A DNA stretch of 64,000 bases from Aurelia coerulea (Eukaryota; Cnidaria; Scyphozoa; Semaeostomeae; Ulmaridae): NCBI GenBank assembly GCA_039566865.1, contig CM076954.1, forward strand, positions 7,510,001-7,574,000, in the 5' to 3' direction. Position 1 is the stretch's first letter, and each line of letters opens with the position of its first letter. A program made the translations under genes and the position numbers. The notes under the pieces were generated by a model. It worked only from the letters and a program-made list of their open reading frames with translations, made no database searches and was not told the DNA's origin. Positions 45,531-56,316 of the stretch are shown here, piece by piece.

Positions 45531-46316
45531 TTTAGATTTAGATTAGTGATTTAGATTATGTCATCGGTTCACTGGTGTCGGTTGACTGGATTTTTACAAA
45601 TTTAGGTTTGATGTGTGGCTAGCTAACTTTTCATCTCATTCTTCAGAACCCGAATTGTTGATCAATTTTTGTCTCAAGGTAAGGCCCTCCGTTCTCGTTT
45701 TCGTAAAAGTGGTTTCGTTTCGTTTTCGTTTCGGATCCGTTTTCGCTACTATAAAGGCCCTACTTTTTCTAGTCTTGTTACGATGAGTACCGGTAATCGC
45801 TCACAAAAAGGAGACTTACACACCAAACCGAGAACGCTCATACTGGTTAGAGAGTACAGCAGTCTATCGATAGCGATAGCTACGGTCATCGAATCAACCT
45901 AATTTTATTGCTCATCTTTTAATTCTCATTTCTTGTGGAATCAAGGTTCGGAGTTTTGTGAATAAAATACAAGAATTCAACGTAGCTTCTATCGCAGACC
46001 TTATAAAAATTAACACCCAAGATTGATTTAGCCAAAGAGAAATATAAGACCTTCGAAAACGTCTCACATTTGATATAACTGGAGGGGGGTAGCAGATAGC
46101 GTGATGTTCAAAGATTCGGCTTATGAGAGAGGGGGGCATAAGAGTGGCAACCCTAAATGGACGATCTGTTCTCCAAGATGAAGAGATTGCTATATGATTT
46201 TATATACTCAGGAATGTCTTTAAATCGTTTTCACTCTTTTTGAGTATTTTCAGATGCACATACAACGACTATCTTGTTAACCACATTTTTTTGACGCGTT
46301 TCATCATCTTTTGCAG

Positions 46317-46599
46317 ATATTTCACTTCTGTTCCTCATATGGGTGGTTCAAAAGAATCATTCGAGCAAGCCCAATATCTCGCTGATCAGCTAAGAAAATT
46401 TGGATTTGACAAAGTAGAATTGAAGAAATATCATGCATTGCTGTCAGTACCAAGGTCCCCGGGCAATGTCAGCATCTATGATGGAAATGGCAATGTTTTA
46501 TTTCATTCAACAATTTTAGAAAAGCCTTTGCATGAATCTGAGGGTGATCCAAGAGAGGTTTATCCATTCAATGCCTATACTGCTTCTGGGCAAGCAGAG
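46317..46599 (+). CDS. Glutamate carboxypeptidase II / NAALADase-like, exon 2
   Basis: The exon starts after a good acceptor (catcttttgcag|A) and ends with GAG|GTGAGA; 283 bases. The first base completes an Arg codon begun in exon 1. The translation is YFTSVPHMGGSKESFEQAQY, then LADQLRKFGFDKVELKKYHA, LLSVPRSP, NVSIYDGNGN and YPFNAYTASGQAE. It follows the family pattern F..F...PH+AGT..N...A..+...W..FGLD.V....Y.VLLS.P, then I....G, then PP+.AYS..G. It is the N-terminal part of the protease-like domain leading into the protease-associated (apical) domain. A start codon in the intron upstream (46240) is irrelevant. Confidence 0.9.
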
Positions 46600-47394
46600 G
46601 TGAGATTGTTTCATCCCTCGCATTTCTCTGATACACCTTCGACCAACGGCCAATTGTGGAATTGTCCCCGATTTCATTGTGTGAATTATTTGATTTAACA
46701 TTCTCATTCTGTACTCAAAATATAGTATGGACGCAATGCATCATGTTCCTAGTCTTCGTTCTGTTGATTTTATGATAATTATAAAGCTCTCGATTTTATA
46801 AGGAATTCGACCACAAAAAAGGTCGAGTCTAAAGTTAGCACCGAATGTTTTTTATGTTGAGGTTACGGTAAACGTTTGCAAAACCACATTGGGTTTTCTC
46901 TCCTCAAAAGACAAGCTATTAGTGGAATCTAGTTGAATTATACATCATTCGATGCATAAGAACGTAGGAATTCTAACCATTTCAAAATAATTGGCAAATA
47001 TTGTAAATTGATATTTTCCATGCAAATTTATTCCTTAAAAGAGTGTACCACCTTCAAAAGCTTTTTTTACCCTTGCGTTTGAGGTAACAAACTCTAGCTT
47101 ACATCAACATAAAGTGCTAATCCTAAGCAACCAAATCATTTCTCAGATTTTTCAAATTCCTCCTTACTTTCAAAAACACGTTTCCAAATATTTGCATATT
47201 ATTTCTCTGCCTTTCCAACGTTGTTTTTGGCTATAAAGACAGACTTGCTTGAAGTGTGCAAAATGTACGGTGATTCGATTGGTTCATTTGGTACAAAATA
47301 GCTTGAAGGTTGTTAGTGGATTTTTCAGTCCCTGGAAAGGTGACTTTTATTGATGCCACTTAGAATGTAAACACCTAAGCCAAAGAAGCCAGCA

Positions 47395-47668
47395 TACAGC
47401 AAAACCGACCCCTGGGACCCTTAAAGTCATCAGGCATCCTCATTCGAAGCATTTAAAGAAGCTTTGAAAAAATAGTTTCTTTATTTATTTATTTATTTAT
47501 TCAAAATTGTAATTAAATTAGGGTTTTACTTTGTATCTACTCTTAATTTAATTTGTAAGGTTTTATGCACGGCCCCCTGAAAAGCAGTCTATCGATTGAC
47601 GGGGTTACCGTGCTTAAAGAAATTAAAATGAAATGAAATGAAATGAAATGAAATGAAATGAAATGAAA
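47395..47668 (+). mobile_element. LINE 3' end with (ATGAA)n tail
   Basis: A short coding end, SSFEAFKEALKK then stop, is followed by a UTR with ccctgaaaagcagtctatcg and by about nine ATGAA/GAAAT units (47625-47668). This arrangement is common for L2/CR1-type LINEs. Confidence 0.65.
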
Positions 47669-47953
47669 GTTTCCTTAACACCAGAGGGGCCATCACCCAC
47701 TCAATAGAATGCTGCTTTGTTTTATCATTGTTGTCCTGCCCAAAGAGCATTATGGTGGATTTTTTTTATTTGAAAACATGGTTTTTCAGCTTCAATAATG
47801 TTCTAAGAAATGCAGAATTGGGTTTTCTACGGTTTCTTTTATGGTGAACTGCCATGGAATACAAAGAAATAACATTACTTATTTGGTATTCTGGCAAGTC
47901 TCAGTCACCCTGAAATCTTCGCATACTTAATGGATATTTACGTACATATATAT

Positions 47954-48340
47954 CTGCACAGTCTCTCCGCTTCAAACAACAAACAGTGAACTTTGTATCA
48001 TAAAAGTCTTGCATCACAAAACATTCCTACAGAACGATTCCGTGCGTCTTAGCGAGGCACCCGTGAATTGTTTTCACGCATTTGGTTCAATCAGTCAATG
48101 CAAACAAACAAAAGAGCAAAATCGGGTATCTTTTTAGCGAACCCAAAACAATGTTTTGTTCTTTTTATGTTTTGCATTGATTGAAATAAGAACGAAAAGA
48201 ACGAAATGCGTGAATACAATTCACGAGTGCCTCACTAAAGCGCATGGAATCGTTCAAAAGGAATGTTTTGTGATGCAAGACTTTTATGATACAATGTCAA
48301 AGTTCACTGTTTGTTGTTTGAAGCGGAGAATCTGTGTAGA
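47954..48340. mobile_element. Foldback element, about 170-bp imperfect arms
   Basis: The left arm runs from ctgcacagtctctccgcttc through aaaagtcttgcatcacaaaa and ggcacccgtgaattg to gcaatgcaaa-type sequence. The right arm contains the reverse complements in reverse order (ttttgtgatgcaagactttt, cacgagtgcc, gaagcggagaatctgtg), centred near 48147. The frame on the right arm (48156-48446) is a by-product. Confidence 0.8.
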
Positions 48341-48934
48341 GAAAAATATGGACCGAGGAAAGTTTTTGCAATTCGCCCAAAACTGGTTGTTTCTTACAAA
48401 AATTTGGCAAATTAATGAAGGCAAACGAAGTCAAACTGGTGTCTGAGTCATGGGTAAGCGCATTATCTAGCTCAAGAATTTTACCATTACTTTTTAAGTG
48501 CAATGGAATGAGTTTTAAGCGAGGACAAGCTTAGGCTCAAATGATGTCTCTACCAGAAATCGTTAGAAATTGCCTCCAATTTTGAGATATGATAGCAGTG
48601 AAAGAGTTTCGGTTATTCCTCAGCTGAAATTCGTAGCGATTGTAGCGATTTCTATAGATATTTCAACGAAGGTCAATATTCTTCGACCGGAAAATGAACG
48701 CAGCTCCGGCCCCAAACAAGCTGTGTGCCTAAACATGTAAGCAACTCTGGACGAACATCCCCACAACTGATTTATTAAAAATAAATTGCAAATAACTGAA
48801 GTATTTTAGCATCCATTTCAGTTTTAGTGAGGGTACTAGAAAATTTACCTCAAACGACCGATTTTGTCTCCAGGGGCTAGAAAGCGGTGATCTCATTGGC
48901 TGACAAGCATGAAATTGGATGAGTTCCGCATGCT

Positions 48935-49140
48935 CTGGCAACCAGTAAGGATTTGAGCCTTATCTTATCTAACACAAAAACAACCTCTTTTGGAATTAAC
49001 TCCATAATATTCAGGGGGAGCATTCTGTGGAACTCCATACCTGATGTAATAAAGAACAACCAAAACATTGCCTCATTCAAAAAAATTATCAAAACGTGGA
49101 ACGGGGACAAATGCAATTGTACTATATGTAAATAATTTTT
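48935..49140 (+). pseudogene. LINE C-terminal fragment in intron 2
   Basis: The frame LILSNTKTTSFGINSIIFRG, SILWNSIPDVI, then SFKKIIKTWNGDKCNCTICK and stop. NTRTTSFG.+S..+...+LWN.LP and FK..I..WNG..C.C..C is the typical end of an APE-type LINE ORF, with a terminal CxCxxC. Confidence 0.75.
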
Positions 49141-49235
49141 TTGATTTAGTTTTGTGCAGCTAAATAGTTGGTTTTAATTAGTTACTCTTCCCTTTAGAGA
49201 AAACTATTTGTATTATCAACCAACTTTAAAGAAAA

Positions 49236-49260
49236 TCATTATTATTATTATTCTTATTAC

Positions 49261-49296
<36 letters not shown>

Positions 49297-49309
49297 CATT
49301 ATATGAACT
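49236..49309. repeat. (ATT)n microsatellite
   Basis: About 20 ATT units with one CTT and one ACT. It separates the plus-strand LINE fragment from the 3' end of the Penelope-like fragment. Confidence 0.95.
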
Positions 49310-50395
49310 AAATAAACCACCATCGTATTATAACAGAAAATAAAAGTATAAAAACAACACTGTTAAATATTTCGTACGTTTCGATTTAAAAATCTTCTTC
49401 AGCTAAACTTTACAGAGCAACCGAGCATTTTATATCCTACGGTAAACAACCTAGATTAAACTTGAAAGCCAAAAACTTTAAAATCCATCCTAAGTAAGCG
49501 TGACTACCATTGAAATAAGACCCAAAAGGGGATAAAAATGATGCTAAAGTTTTAACTGGAGTAAACAAGTTTGAAGCATTACTATAGTTTAAAGCGTTAG
49601 CTAAAATTCACCCCAGTGGATCAGACCAATCACTGACCCAACCCCCAAGAGACCCAGAATCACCCGCCCCTCGAAAAGACCCCCATTACAGTCTCCAAGG
49701 AGGCTGGAAGCACTGAGAAGGCAAACAACAAGATTCAGTCGGAAAACCCCGCGGCCCTCCCCCATGACCTTTCCACGACTCGCTAACTGCTGAGTCAAGA
49801 ATAGCATGATAGGGGATTCCACCCTACCGCCACGTGTAAAAGCACACGAGAAGGCCGCGAAGCCACACCCACCAAATCTTCTGGATAACTGCAGATTTCA
49901 GGCCACCCTGCACGCAAACATGTCCAGCTCCACATCTGCAGCCCTTTCATTCAGGCCCCTTGGCAAGAAAGTCCCCAACCAATATTGCCAAAATAATTCC
50001 TTTCGGCGCAACGAAAAAACGTTTTCTGCCCCATCAATAATTTTTATACTGACATCAAATCTCCCGCGGTGATCTGTTTTGAAAAAATGGCTAAAAAAAT
50101 TCGCCTGCGGAATCATTTTCCCCCTATCAAGCATGCCTTCATTATGATTGCGAGCGTATGACCTGAAGTACGATTTGTAAACATTAAATCGTTGCCTAAA
50201 TTTGGTTTTAGTGCTGCCCACATATTTTTTGTGGCAGCATTCACACTGCAACAAATATACGACATTTTCTGAATTGCAGTTGTACCTCCCCGACAAAATG
50301 GTAAAAGATCTGTTTTCATCAGAATTTTTGAAACTATCCCCCTCTTCGATTAAACCACAAATTTGACAACTTTTCCTGCTTTCCCCAACTTTTCC
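49310..50395 (-). mobile_element. Penelope-like element fragment (3' part)
   Basis: Encodes the terminal GIY-YIG endonuclease (49898-50395, minus). Its 3' UTR contains the ctgaagaag...cgaaacgt signature near 49375-49400, also seen in the two copies at 57022-59296. It is bounded on both sides by TAA/ATT microsatellites. Confidence 0.75.
49898..50395 (-). CDS. GIY-YIG endonuclease domain of a Penelope-like element
   Basis: The minus frame, after a microsatellite-derived Ile-rich start that I exclude, reads CQICGLIEEGDSF, then YNCNSENVVYLLQC, CHKKYVGSTKTKFRQRFNVY, and KELFWQYWLGTFLPRGLNE. VVYLLQC...KYVGST is the GIY-YIG core, with the following Arg residues and the Glu of KELFW as expected catalytic residues. 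In Penelope-like retroelements this domain lies C-terminal to the reverse transcriptase. The RT is absent, so the frame is an open remnant, not a working gene. Confidence 0.8.
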   Translation of the reverse strand, partial: GKVGESRKSCQICGLIEEGDSFKNSDENRSFTILSGRYNCNSENVVYLLQCECCHKKYVGSTKTKFRQRFNVYKSYFRSYARNHNEGMLDRGKMIPQANFFSHFFKTDHRGRFDVSIKIIDGAENVFSLRRKELFWQYWLGTFLPRGLNERAADVELDMFACRVA

Positions 50396-50548
50396 TATAA
50401 TTATCATTATTTTCATTATTATTATTATTATTTGAATCATTATCACAGTACAACTGGTAATGCATAGTCCATTTTCAGGTTACATCCCGTAGATTAAGAA
50501 AGTATGCATGCTGTCTCTGTAGAAAACATAAATGGTTCTTCCTGCTAT

Positions 50549-50713
50549 TTAGTCTCTTATGTCCAGTACTTTTCTAATAATCCTGGCCGTACCAATGAGG
50601 CATGCTTTCTGTAATGGCTGTATTCCCGGTTCAAAGTCAAGTGCTGCAATGTAATTCTTGAAATTTTTCGAGACTACTCCAAACGCTTCAATGAACACTG
50701 GTATTATTGCAAC
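50549..50713 (-). pseudogene. R4/Dong-like LINE 3' end, copy C
   Basis: The minus frame VAIIPVFIEAFGVVSKNFKN followed by KACLIGTARIIRKVLDIRD and stop is collinear with the C terminus of copy B (VPIVVGALGLIKKG...LLGSAHILRR). It lies between an ATT array (50717-50867) at its 5' side and a shorter one (about 50397-50436) after its 3' UTR. Confidence 0.7.
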
Positions 50714-50716
50714 TTT

Positions 50717-50720
50717 AATT

Positions 50721-50751
<31 letters not shown>

Positions 50752-50810
50752 TTATTTTTATTATTATTATTATTATTATTATATTATTATTATTATTAAT
50801 ATTATTATTA

Positions 50811-50860
<50 letters not shown>

Positions 50861-50867
50861 GCTATTA
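50717..50867. repeat. (ATT)n microsatellite, long
   Basis: About 50 ATT units with several ATC/TTT variants. Long homopolymer-like translations in both directions are artefacts of it. Confidence 0.95.
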
Positions 50868-51002
50868 TTATATGGATATACCGCATACAAGTTAGACGAA
50901 TATTCGATCAGACTCAGTGTTATTCTCCAAACTTAGTTTCATATTCCAGACTCAGATTAGAAAAACACAGAGCTATCAATTACCAACAAACAAACAAAGC
51001 TT

Positions 51003-53308
51003 TTAACGCAAAATGAATGAATTTCAACACGAGAACTTTATCATGCATATCTAAATCCAAAAACATCTTGTCAATCGCTTGAATGGATTTTCTGGAAAAA
51101 CGACGTTTGTGTCCATCTCTGACTTAGGCCCATTCCAAAGAATCGCAGGACTGTAACTTTTTTACATAGACAAAATAAGATATCAATGCAAAATGAATGA
51201 ATTTCAACACAAGCACTTTATCATGCATATCTAAATCCAAAAACATCTTGTCAATCGCATGAATGGATTTTCTGGAAAAACGACGTTTGTGTCCATCTCA
51301 GACTTAGGCCCATTCCAAAGACTCTCTAAACTGTAACTTTTTTACATAGACAAAATAAGATATTAACGCAAAATGAATGAATTTCAACACGAGAACTTTA
51401 TCATGCATATCTAAATCCAAAAACATCTTGTCAATCGCATGCATGGATTTTCTGGAAAAACGACGTTTGTGTCCATCTCTGACTTAGGCCCATTCCAAAG
51501 AATCGCAGGACTGTAACTTTTTTACATAGACAAAATAAGATATCAATGCAAAATGAATGAATTTCAACACGAGCACTTTATCATGCATATATAAATCCAA
51601 AAACATCTTGTCAATCGCATGAATGGATTTTCTGGAAAAACGACGTTTGTGTCCATCTCAGACTTAGGCCCATTCCAAAGACTCTCTAAACTGTAACTTT
51701 TTTACATAGACAAAATAAGATATTAACGCAAAATGAATGAATTTCAACACGAGCACTTTATCATGCATATCTAAATCCAAAAACATCTTGTCAATCGCAT
51801 GAATGGATTTTCTGGAAAAACGACGTTTGTGTCCATCTCTGACTTAGGCCCATTCCAAAGACTCTCTAAACTGTAACTTTTTTACATAGACAAAATAAGA
51901 TATTAACGCAAAATGAATGAATTTCAACACGAGAACTTTATCATGCATATCTAAATCCAAAAACATCTTGTCAATCGCATGCATGGATTTTCTGGAAAAA
52001 CGACGTTTGTGTCCATCTCTGACTTAGGCCCATTCCAAAGAATCGCAGGACTGTAACTTTTTTACATAGACAAAATAAGATATTAACGCAAAATGAATGA
52101 ATTTCAACACGAGCACTTTATCATGCATATCTAAATCCAAAAGCATCTTGTCAATCGCATGAATGGATTTTCTGGAAAAACGACGTTTGTGTCCATCTCT
52201 GACTTAGGCCCATTCCAAAGACTCTCTAAACTGTAACTTTATTTACAGACAAAATAAGATATCAATGCAAAATGAATGAATTTCAACACGAGAACTTTAT
52301 CATGCATATCTAAATCCAAAAACATCTTGTCAATCGCATGCATGGATTTTCTGGAAAAACGACGTTTGTGTCCATCTCTGACTTAGGCCCATTCCAAAGA
52401 CTCTCTAAACTGTAACTTTATTTACAGACAAAATAAGATATTAACGCAAAATGAATGAATTTCAACACGAGCACTTTATCATGCATATCTAAATCCAAAA
52501 GCATCTTGTCAATCGCATGAATGGATTTTCTGGAAAAACGACGTTTGTGTCCATCTCTGACTTAGGCCCATTCCAAAGACTCTCTAAACTGTAACTTTAT
52601 TTACAGACAAGATAAGATATCAATGCAAAATGAATGAATTTCAACACGAGAACTTTATCATGCATATCTAAATCCAAAAACATCTTGTCAATCATGCATG
52701 ATTTTCTGGAAAAACGACGTTTGTGTCCATCTCTGACTTAGGCCCATTCCAAAGAATCGCAGGACTGTAACTTTTTTACATAGACAAAATAAGATATTAA
52801 CGCAAAATGAATGAATTTCAACACGAGCACTTTATCATGCATATCTAAATCCAAAAACATCTTGTCAATCGCATGAATGGATTTTCTGGAAAAACGACGT
52901 TTGTGTCCATCTCAGACTTAGGCCCATTCCAAAGAATCGCAGGACTGTAACTTTTTTACATAGACAAAATAAGATATTAACGCAAAATGAATGAATTTCA
53001 ACACGAGAACTTTATCATGCATATCTAAATCCAAAAACATCTTGTCAATCGCATGCATGGATTTTCTGGAAAAACGACGTTTGTGTCCATCTCTGACTTA
53101 GGCCCATTCCAAAGACTCTCTAAACTGTAACTTTATTTACAGACAAAATAAGATATCAATGCAAAATGAATGAATTTCAACACGAGAACTTTATCATACA
53201 TATCTAAACCCAAAAACATCTTGTCAATCGCATGAATGGATTTTCTGGAAAAACGACGTTTGTGTCCATTTCCGACTTAGGCCCATTTCGAAGAATCGCA
53301 AAACTGTA
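51003..53308. repeat. 180-bp satellite, about 13 copies, dimeric higher-order pattern, in intron 2
   Basis: Units start with acgcaaaatgaatgaatttc or atgcaaaatgaatgaatttc at about 51007, 51187, 51367, 51547, 51727, 51907, 52087, 52266, 52445, 52624, 52800, 52980 and 53159. The period is 180, with 179 after a tttatttacag variant. Units with gagaac nearly always also have catgcatgg, and those with gagcac have catgaatgg, and the two types largely alternate. The first and last units are the most diverged, as expected for array edges. No long open frame. Confidence 0.95.
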
Positions 53309-53621
53309 TTGTTTTGGAGAAAATTAGGGGGTTTTTTTGTCCCCTCCACGGGCAGAGCTCTAACCCAAAGAGCCTGGGTGGAATAGGGTTAATGCGGATT
53401 TACCAAAAAATCCTTTACACGAGGTGGGAGATTTCAGCAAGCAATGAATTCAACACGGTCTGAGTTCAGCCCTTGTTGAGCTTAAATTCGATTCTTTCAC
53501 ATAAACGGAGTAAATGCTCACAACACAAATCACATTTTTGGTCAGCACTGAAATTTCTCATGGAAAGGTCCTTTTAGTGTGAACAACGTTCAAGATGATT
53601 TTTCAATTATTCAATTCACAG

Positions 53622-53744
53622 GGTGAACTGGTGTATGCAAACTATGGTACTGAAAAAGATTTTGAACAGCTCAAAGACCTGAATATTACTATTTCTGGAA
53701 AGATTGTTATTGCAAAGTATGGTAAAAATTTCAGAGGTGACAAA
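53622..53744 (+). CDS. Glutamate carboxypeptidase II / NAALADase-like, exon 3
   Basis: The acceptor ttcaattcacag|GGT and the donor AAA|GTAAGT bound 123 bases, 41 codons, phase 0 on both sides. The translation GELVYANYGTEKDFEQL, then ITISGKIVIAKYGKNFRGDK, is the start of the protease-associated domain of this family (GDLVYVNYART.DF..L, GKI+I.RYG..FRGNK). The exon border after FRGDK is also one used in vertebrate family members. Joined with exons 1 and 2 it gives 212 residues without a stop, close to the length expected to this point. The following exons (rest of the apical domain, zinc ligands, catalytic Glu) were not found before 64000. Confidence 0.92.
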
Positions 53745-54439
53745 GTAAGTAGAATTTGTCTGAGAGTAAACCGAGGAGGTCATCTTTTGCAGTTCTCAGC
53801 TGCAATTAAACGTGAGTGACAAAAGTAAATCTCTATTGCTTGATATAAGAGGCCCTAGATGCCTTTTTGTAGACGGCAAAACGGTTCTTGTCTGAATGAA
53901 TTTTACTGAGATCTGTGAGGTTTCTAAAAAGAGTATGTCCAGCGGTGTCGAAAAAACTACGCATTGGTTTGCAACCGATGCTGAATGAATTAAAAATGTA
54001 TACACTATTTGAAAAATGGCCTTTCAGTAGTATTACAACCATTTGTTCAAATCAACACCCTCTCGAACAACGTTCTGGTACAACTTTTATTGTATGGTGA
54101 TAAAGACCTTTCTAGTGACGTAAATAAACATGTTCTCGAACTGACTCTAAATTTCATTCACCAAACTGGTCGGTTTGACTAAGGAAATTCTAAACCTTTG
54201 TTTTACACTTAATAATCACCAAGTCCCCTTACCTCTATTTCTTTTGCTTGTAAGTTTGTTTCACATTGGATGTTAGGCTCATTGGGCAAAAATCCATCCA
54301 AATCTGATATCGAATCTCCAATTTCACCCATTTTGTAAAAAGACCTGCTCTGCCCAAAGTTAGCCCGACATGCAAAGTGAAACGAACCTTAGTAATTATC
54401 AGTAAAAATCGTTTATGTGTATTTTTCGTAGCCGTATAT
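53745..54439 (+). other. Intron 3 start; no further exon recognised
   Basis: Short overlapping frames only. I looked for the next expected block (the A..AGAKG.ILYSDP type) here and to the window end and did not find it. Confidence 0.45.
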
Positions 54440-54616
54440 TTAATTCTAGTTTAGTTACATGTTCTCTATGTTAATGGCTGCGGAGTCGTCACGGTCTCTT
54501 GCACTCCGTGGTATCGTCCTCGTAGTTTAGTAAAGTAGCTTGTACGTAGTGTCTTAAGTAGTTCGTTCTTGTAAAATTTTATATTGAATATAAAAAAAAA
54601 AAAAAAAAAAAAAAAA
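54440..54616 (+). mobile_element. LINE 3' UTR with poly(A)
   Basis: Similar to 12700-12884: ctcc.tggtatcgt..tcgtag, gtaaagtag, ttgtaaa.tttt and attgaatata before about 25 A. No coding part retained. Confidence 0.65.
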
Positions 54617-54655
54617 TTGCACAACAAAGCTATAAGATCGATTTGAAAAATTATA

Positions 54656-55408
54656 CAGGGTGTCCCAGAAAAATTGTTCGACATTTCATTAAATGTGAAA
54701 AAATAATGATAAAATGTTCAGGTTCCTGGTTAGATAGCCCTGTTCCTAAGATTTTAAATTAATTTTAGACGCCAGAATATTCCGAATCCGCTAAGAATTC
54801 ACGGATTTACGAGCTTTTGAAGTTCAAGATTGTACGAAAGCTGAAAACAGACGCCTCTAACTCCCTTGTTTTTCAAAAAGACGTCCTAAAACCGAAATAA
54901 AGGAAGACTGTCCAATGTGTTAGCTCTTGTTGATATCAGAGCAAATAAAATAGGACTTCAAAAGGAGTTTAATTCTTGCAACCGTTGCCAAAATTGATTA
55001 AGAATGCAAGTATCTGAAAACATGGAATGAAAACTTAATCGATGAGATAAGGGGCAATTCCAAATTTGTGCTGAACAGGATTCCTCCAAGCATCCATAAC
55101 CTTGGTTCAATGTTATAAAAAGCTAGTTTATCGAAAGTGCTTTTGAAATTACATTTGATTTGCTTTGAATAAACGAGATTCCACTTTCACAAAATATGCA
55201 ATTAAGGGGCGTCTGGTTTCAGCTTTCGCACAAACTTGAACTTCGAAGGCTCATAACCCCGTGAATATTTAGCCGATTTGCTAGCTTCTGGTTTCTAAAA
55301 TTAATTTACAATCTCAGCAATATGGTTATCTTACCATGGATCCCGTTCATTAATTCGTTATTTTTTAGTATCTAATCAAACACGGAACAATTTTGTTGAG
55401 ACACCCTG
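54656..55408. mobile_element. TA-flanked element, 753 bp, CAGGGTGTCCC termini
   Basis: The left end cagggtgtcccagaaaaatt and the right end ttttgttgagacaccctg are imperfect inverse copies. TA flanks at 54654-54655 and 55409-55410. Inner inverted similarity includes the gcttttgaagttcaag / cttgaacttcgaaggc pair and gctgaaaacagacgcc / ggcgtctggtttcagc. No transposase. Confidence 0.75.
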
Positions 55409-55782
55409 TAAATCCGTTGTCTCGCCCAGGGCTCGACGTGACTTCGAGGACTTATAATGCACAATGTTGTATAACGATCTCATAAAATAATTTAATTTAT
55501 ATGATATTTGTTATATGTTATACGTTATAGAAATTAATTCATATGATATCGAGAGTTTATAATGTACAATATTAAGGACAATCTACTAACCAGCATCCCT
55601 TGCGGCCTTCGAATGCCGTTCCCCACAGCTTCGATTCATTTGTGATAGTATTTGGACATCCAGAAAATGTCATATTTGTGATCCGTCTTAGTTTTCAACT
55701 GAAATCGATTAGATATTGAAAAACTTATATCGATGGTCTATAAGGTTCATAAGCAATGTATTTAGGCATTTAATACTTACCT

Positions 55783-55836
55783 CAGGAAAATTGGCTGTCC
55801 GTGCATCATCCTCTCTTGATCCACAGGTTGATCTGA
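55783..55836 (-). CDS. Candidate 54-nt exon, minus strand, unknown gene
   Basis: On the minus strand a strong acceptor (attctcctttgcag) and a consensus donor (GAG|GTAAGTATT) bound 54 bases open in at least two frames (for example SDQPVDQERMMHGQPIFL). Just upstream on the same strand (56117-55854) is an 87-codon frame with two hydrophobic segments (PSSLSLLILALLGVLFLGIF and YFLTGAFAGLCY). The two could belong to a membrane-protein gene nested in, or beyond, the carboxypeptidase gene. No family is recognised. The evidence is splice signals only. Confidence 0.25.
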
Positions 55837-56316
55837 CTGCAAAGGAGAATGCATTATGCACTTTTGCCTGAAAAGCGGTAGTTGTTACGGTCTGTGAAAG
55901 GCATTGAATAACAAAGTCCGGCGAATGCACCTGTCAGGAAGTACGACTGGACAACCGAGAAAAAAAATATTCCTAAAAACAATACACCCAATAACGCAAG
56001 TATAAGAAGCGACAGGGAGGATGGGAGGATTTCGTCATACCGCTGGCTTACATTTAACAGAATGAGGTCGGTTAAAATAACTCGGAGTGTACCGATAAAA
56101 CATCCCAACATAGACATTAACTTAATCCATAGGCGGTCCGATGGGTTGCCAATAATTAATGTATCCTGTTTTGTTGATAGGATATTTCATACCTAAACCA
56201 TTTAATTATACGGATATAGTACTTATCCAAGTCACTGGAACGACATAGAACGTCCGTGAAATCTAGTTAATTAACCCTTTGTGGGCCAGTTTGAAATTTT
56301 GATATTTGTGTTTCGC

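Larger units (their letters stand above)
43663..46316 (+). other. Intron 1 of the carboxypeptidase-like gene
   Basis: GTAAGT to TTTTGCAG, 2,654 bases. It contains a small hAT MITE, a short hairpin and a LINE 3' end (-). The remainder (45531-46316) shows no further element except a short gatttagatta repeat near 45531-45555. Confidence 0.8.
46600..53621 (+). other. Intron 2 of the carboxypeptidase-like gene
   Basis: 7,022 bases, GTGAGA to TTCACAG. It holds a LINE tail, a foldback element, another LINE fragment, a Penelope-like fragment, an R4-like LINE fragment, TAA microsatellites and a 2.3-kb satellite array, all described separately. The first 790 bases (46600-47390) show no recognisable element. 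Confidence 0.8.

Noticed and set aside
48156..48446. 96-codon plus frame
   Set aside because: Lies on one arm of a foldback element; no family match.
51003..53308. CRISPR-like array
   Set aside because: The units are head-to-tail 180-bp copies without short repeats and unique spacers, in an animal intron.
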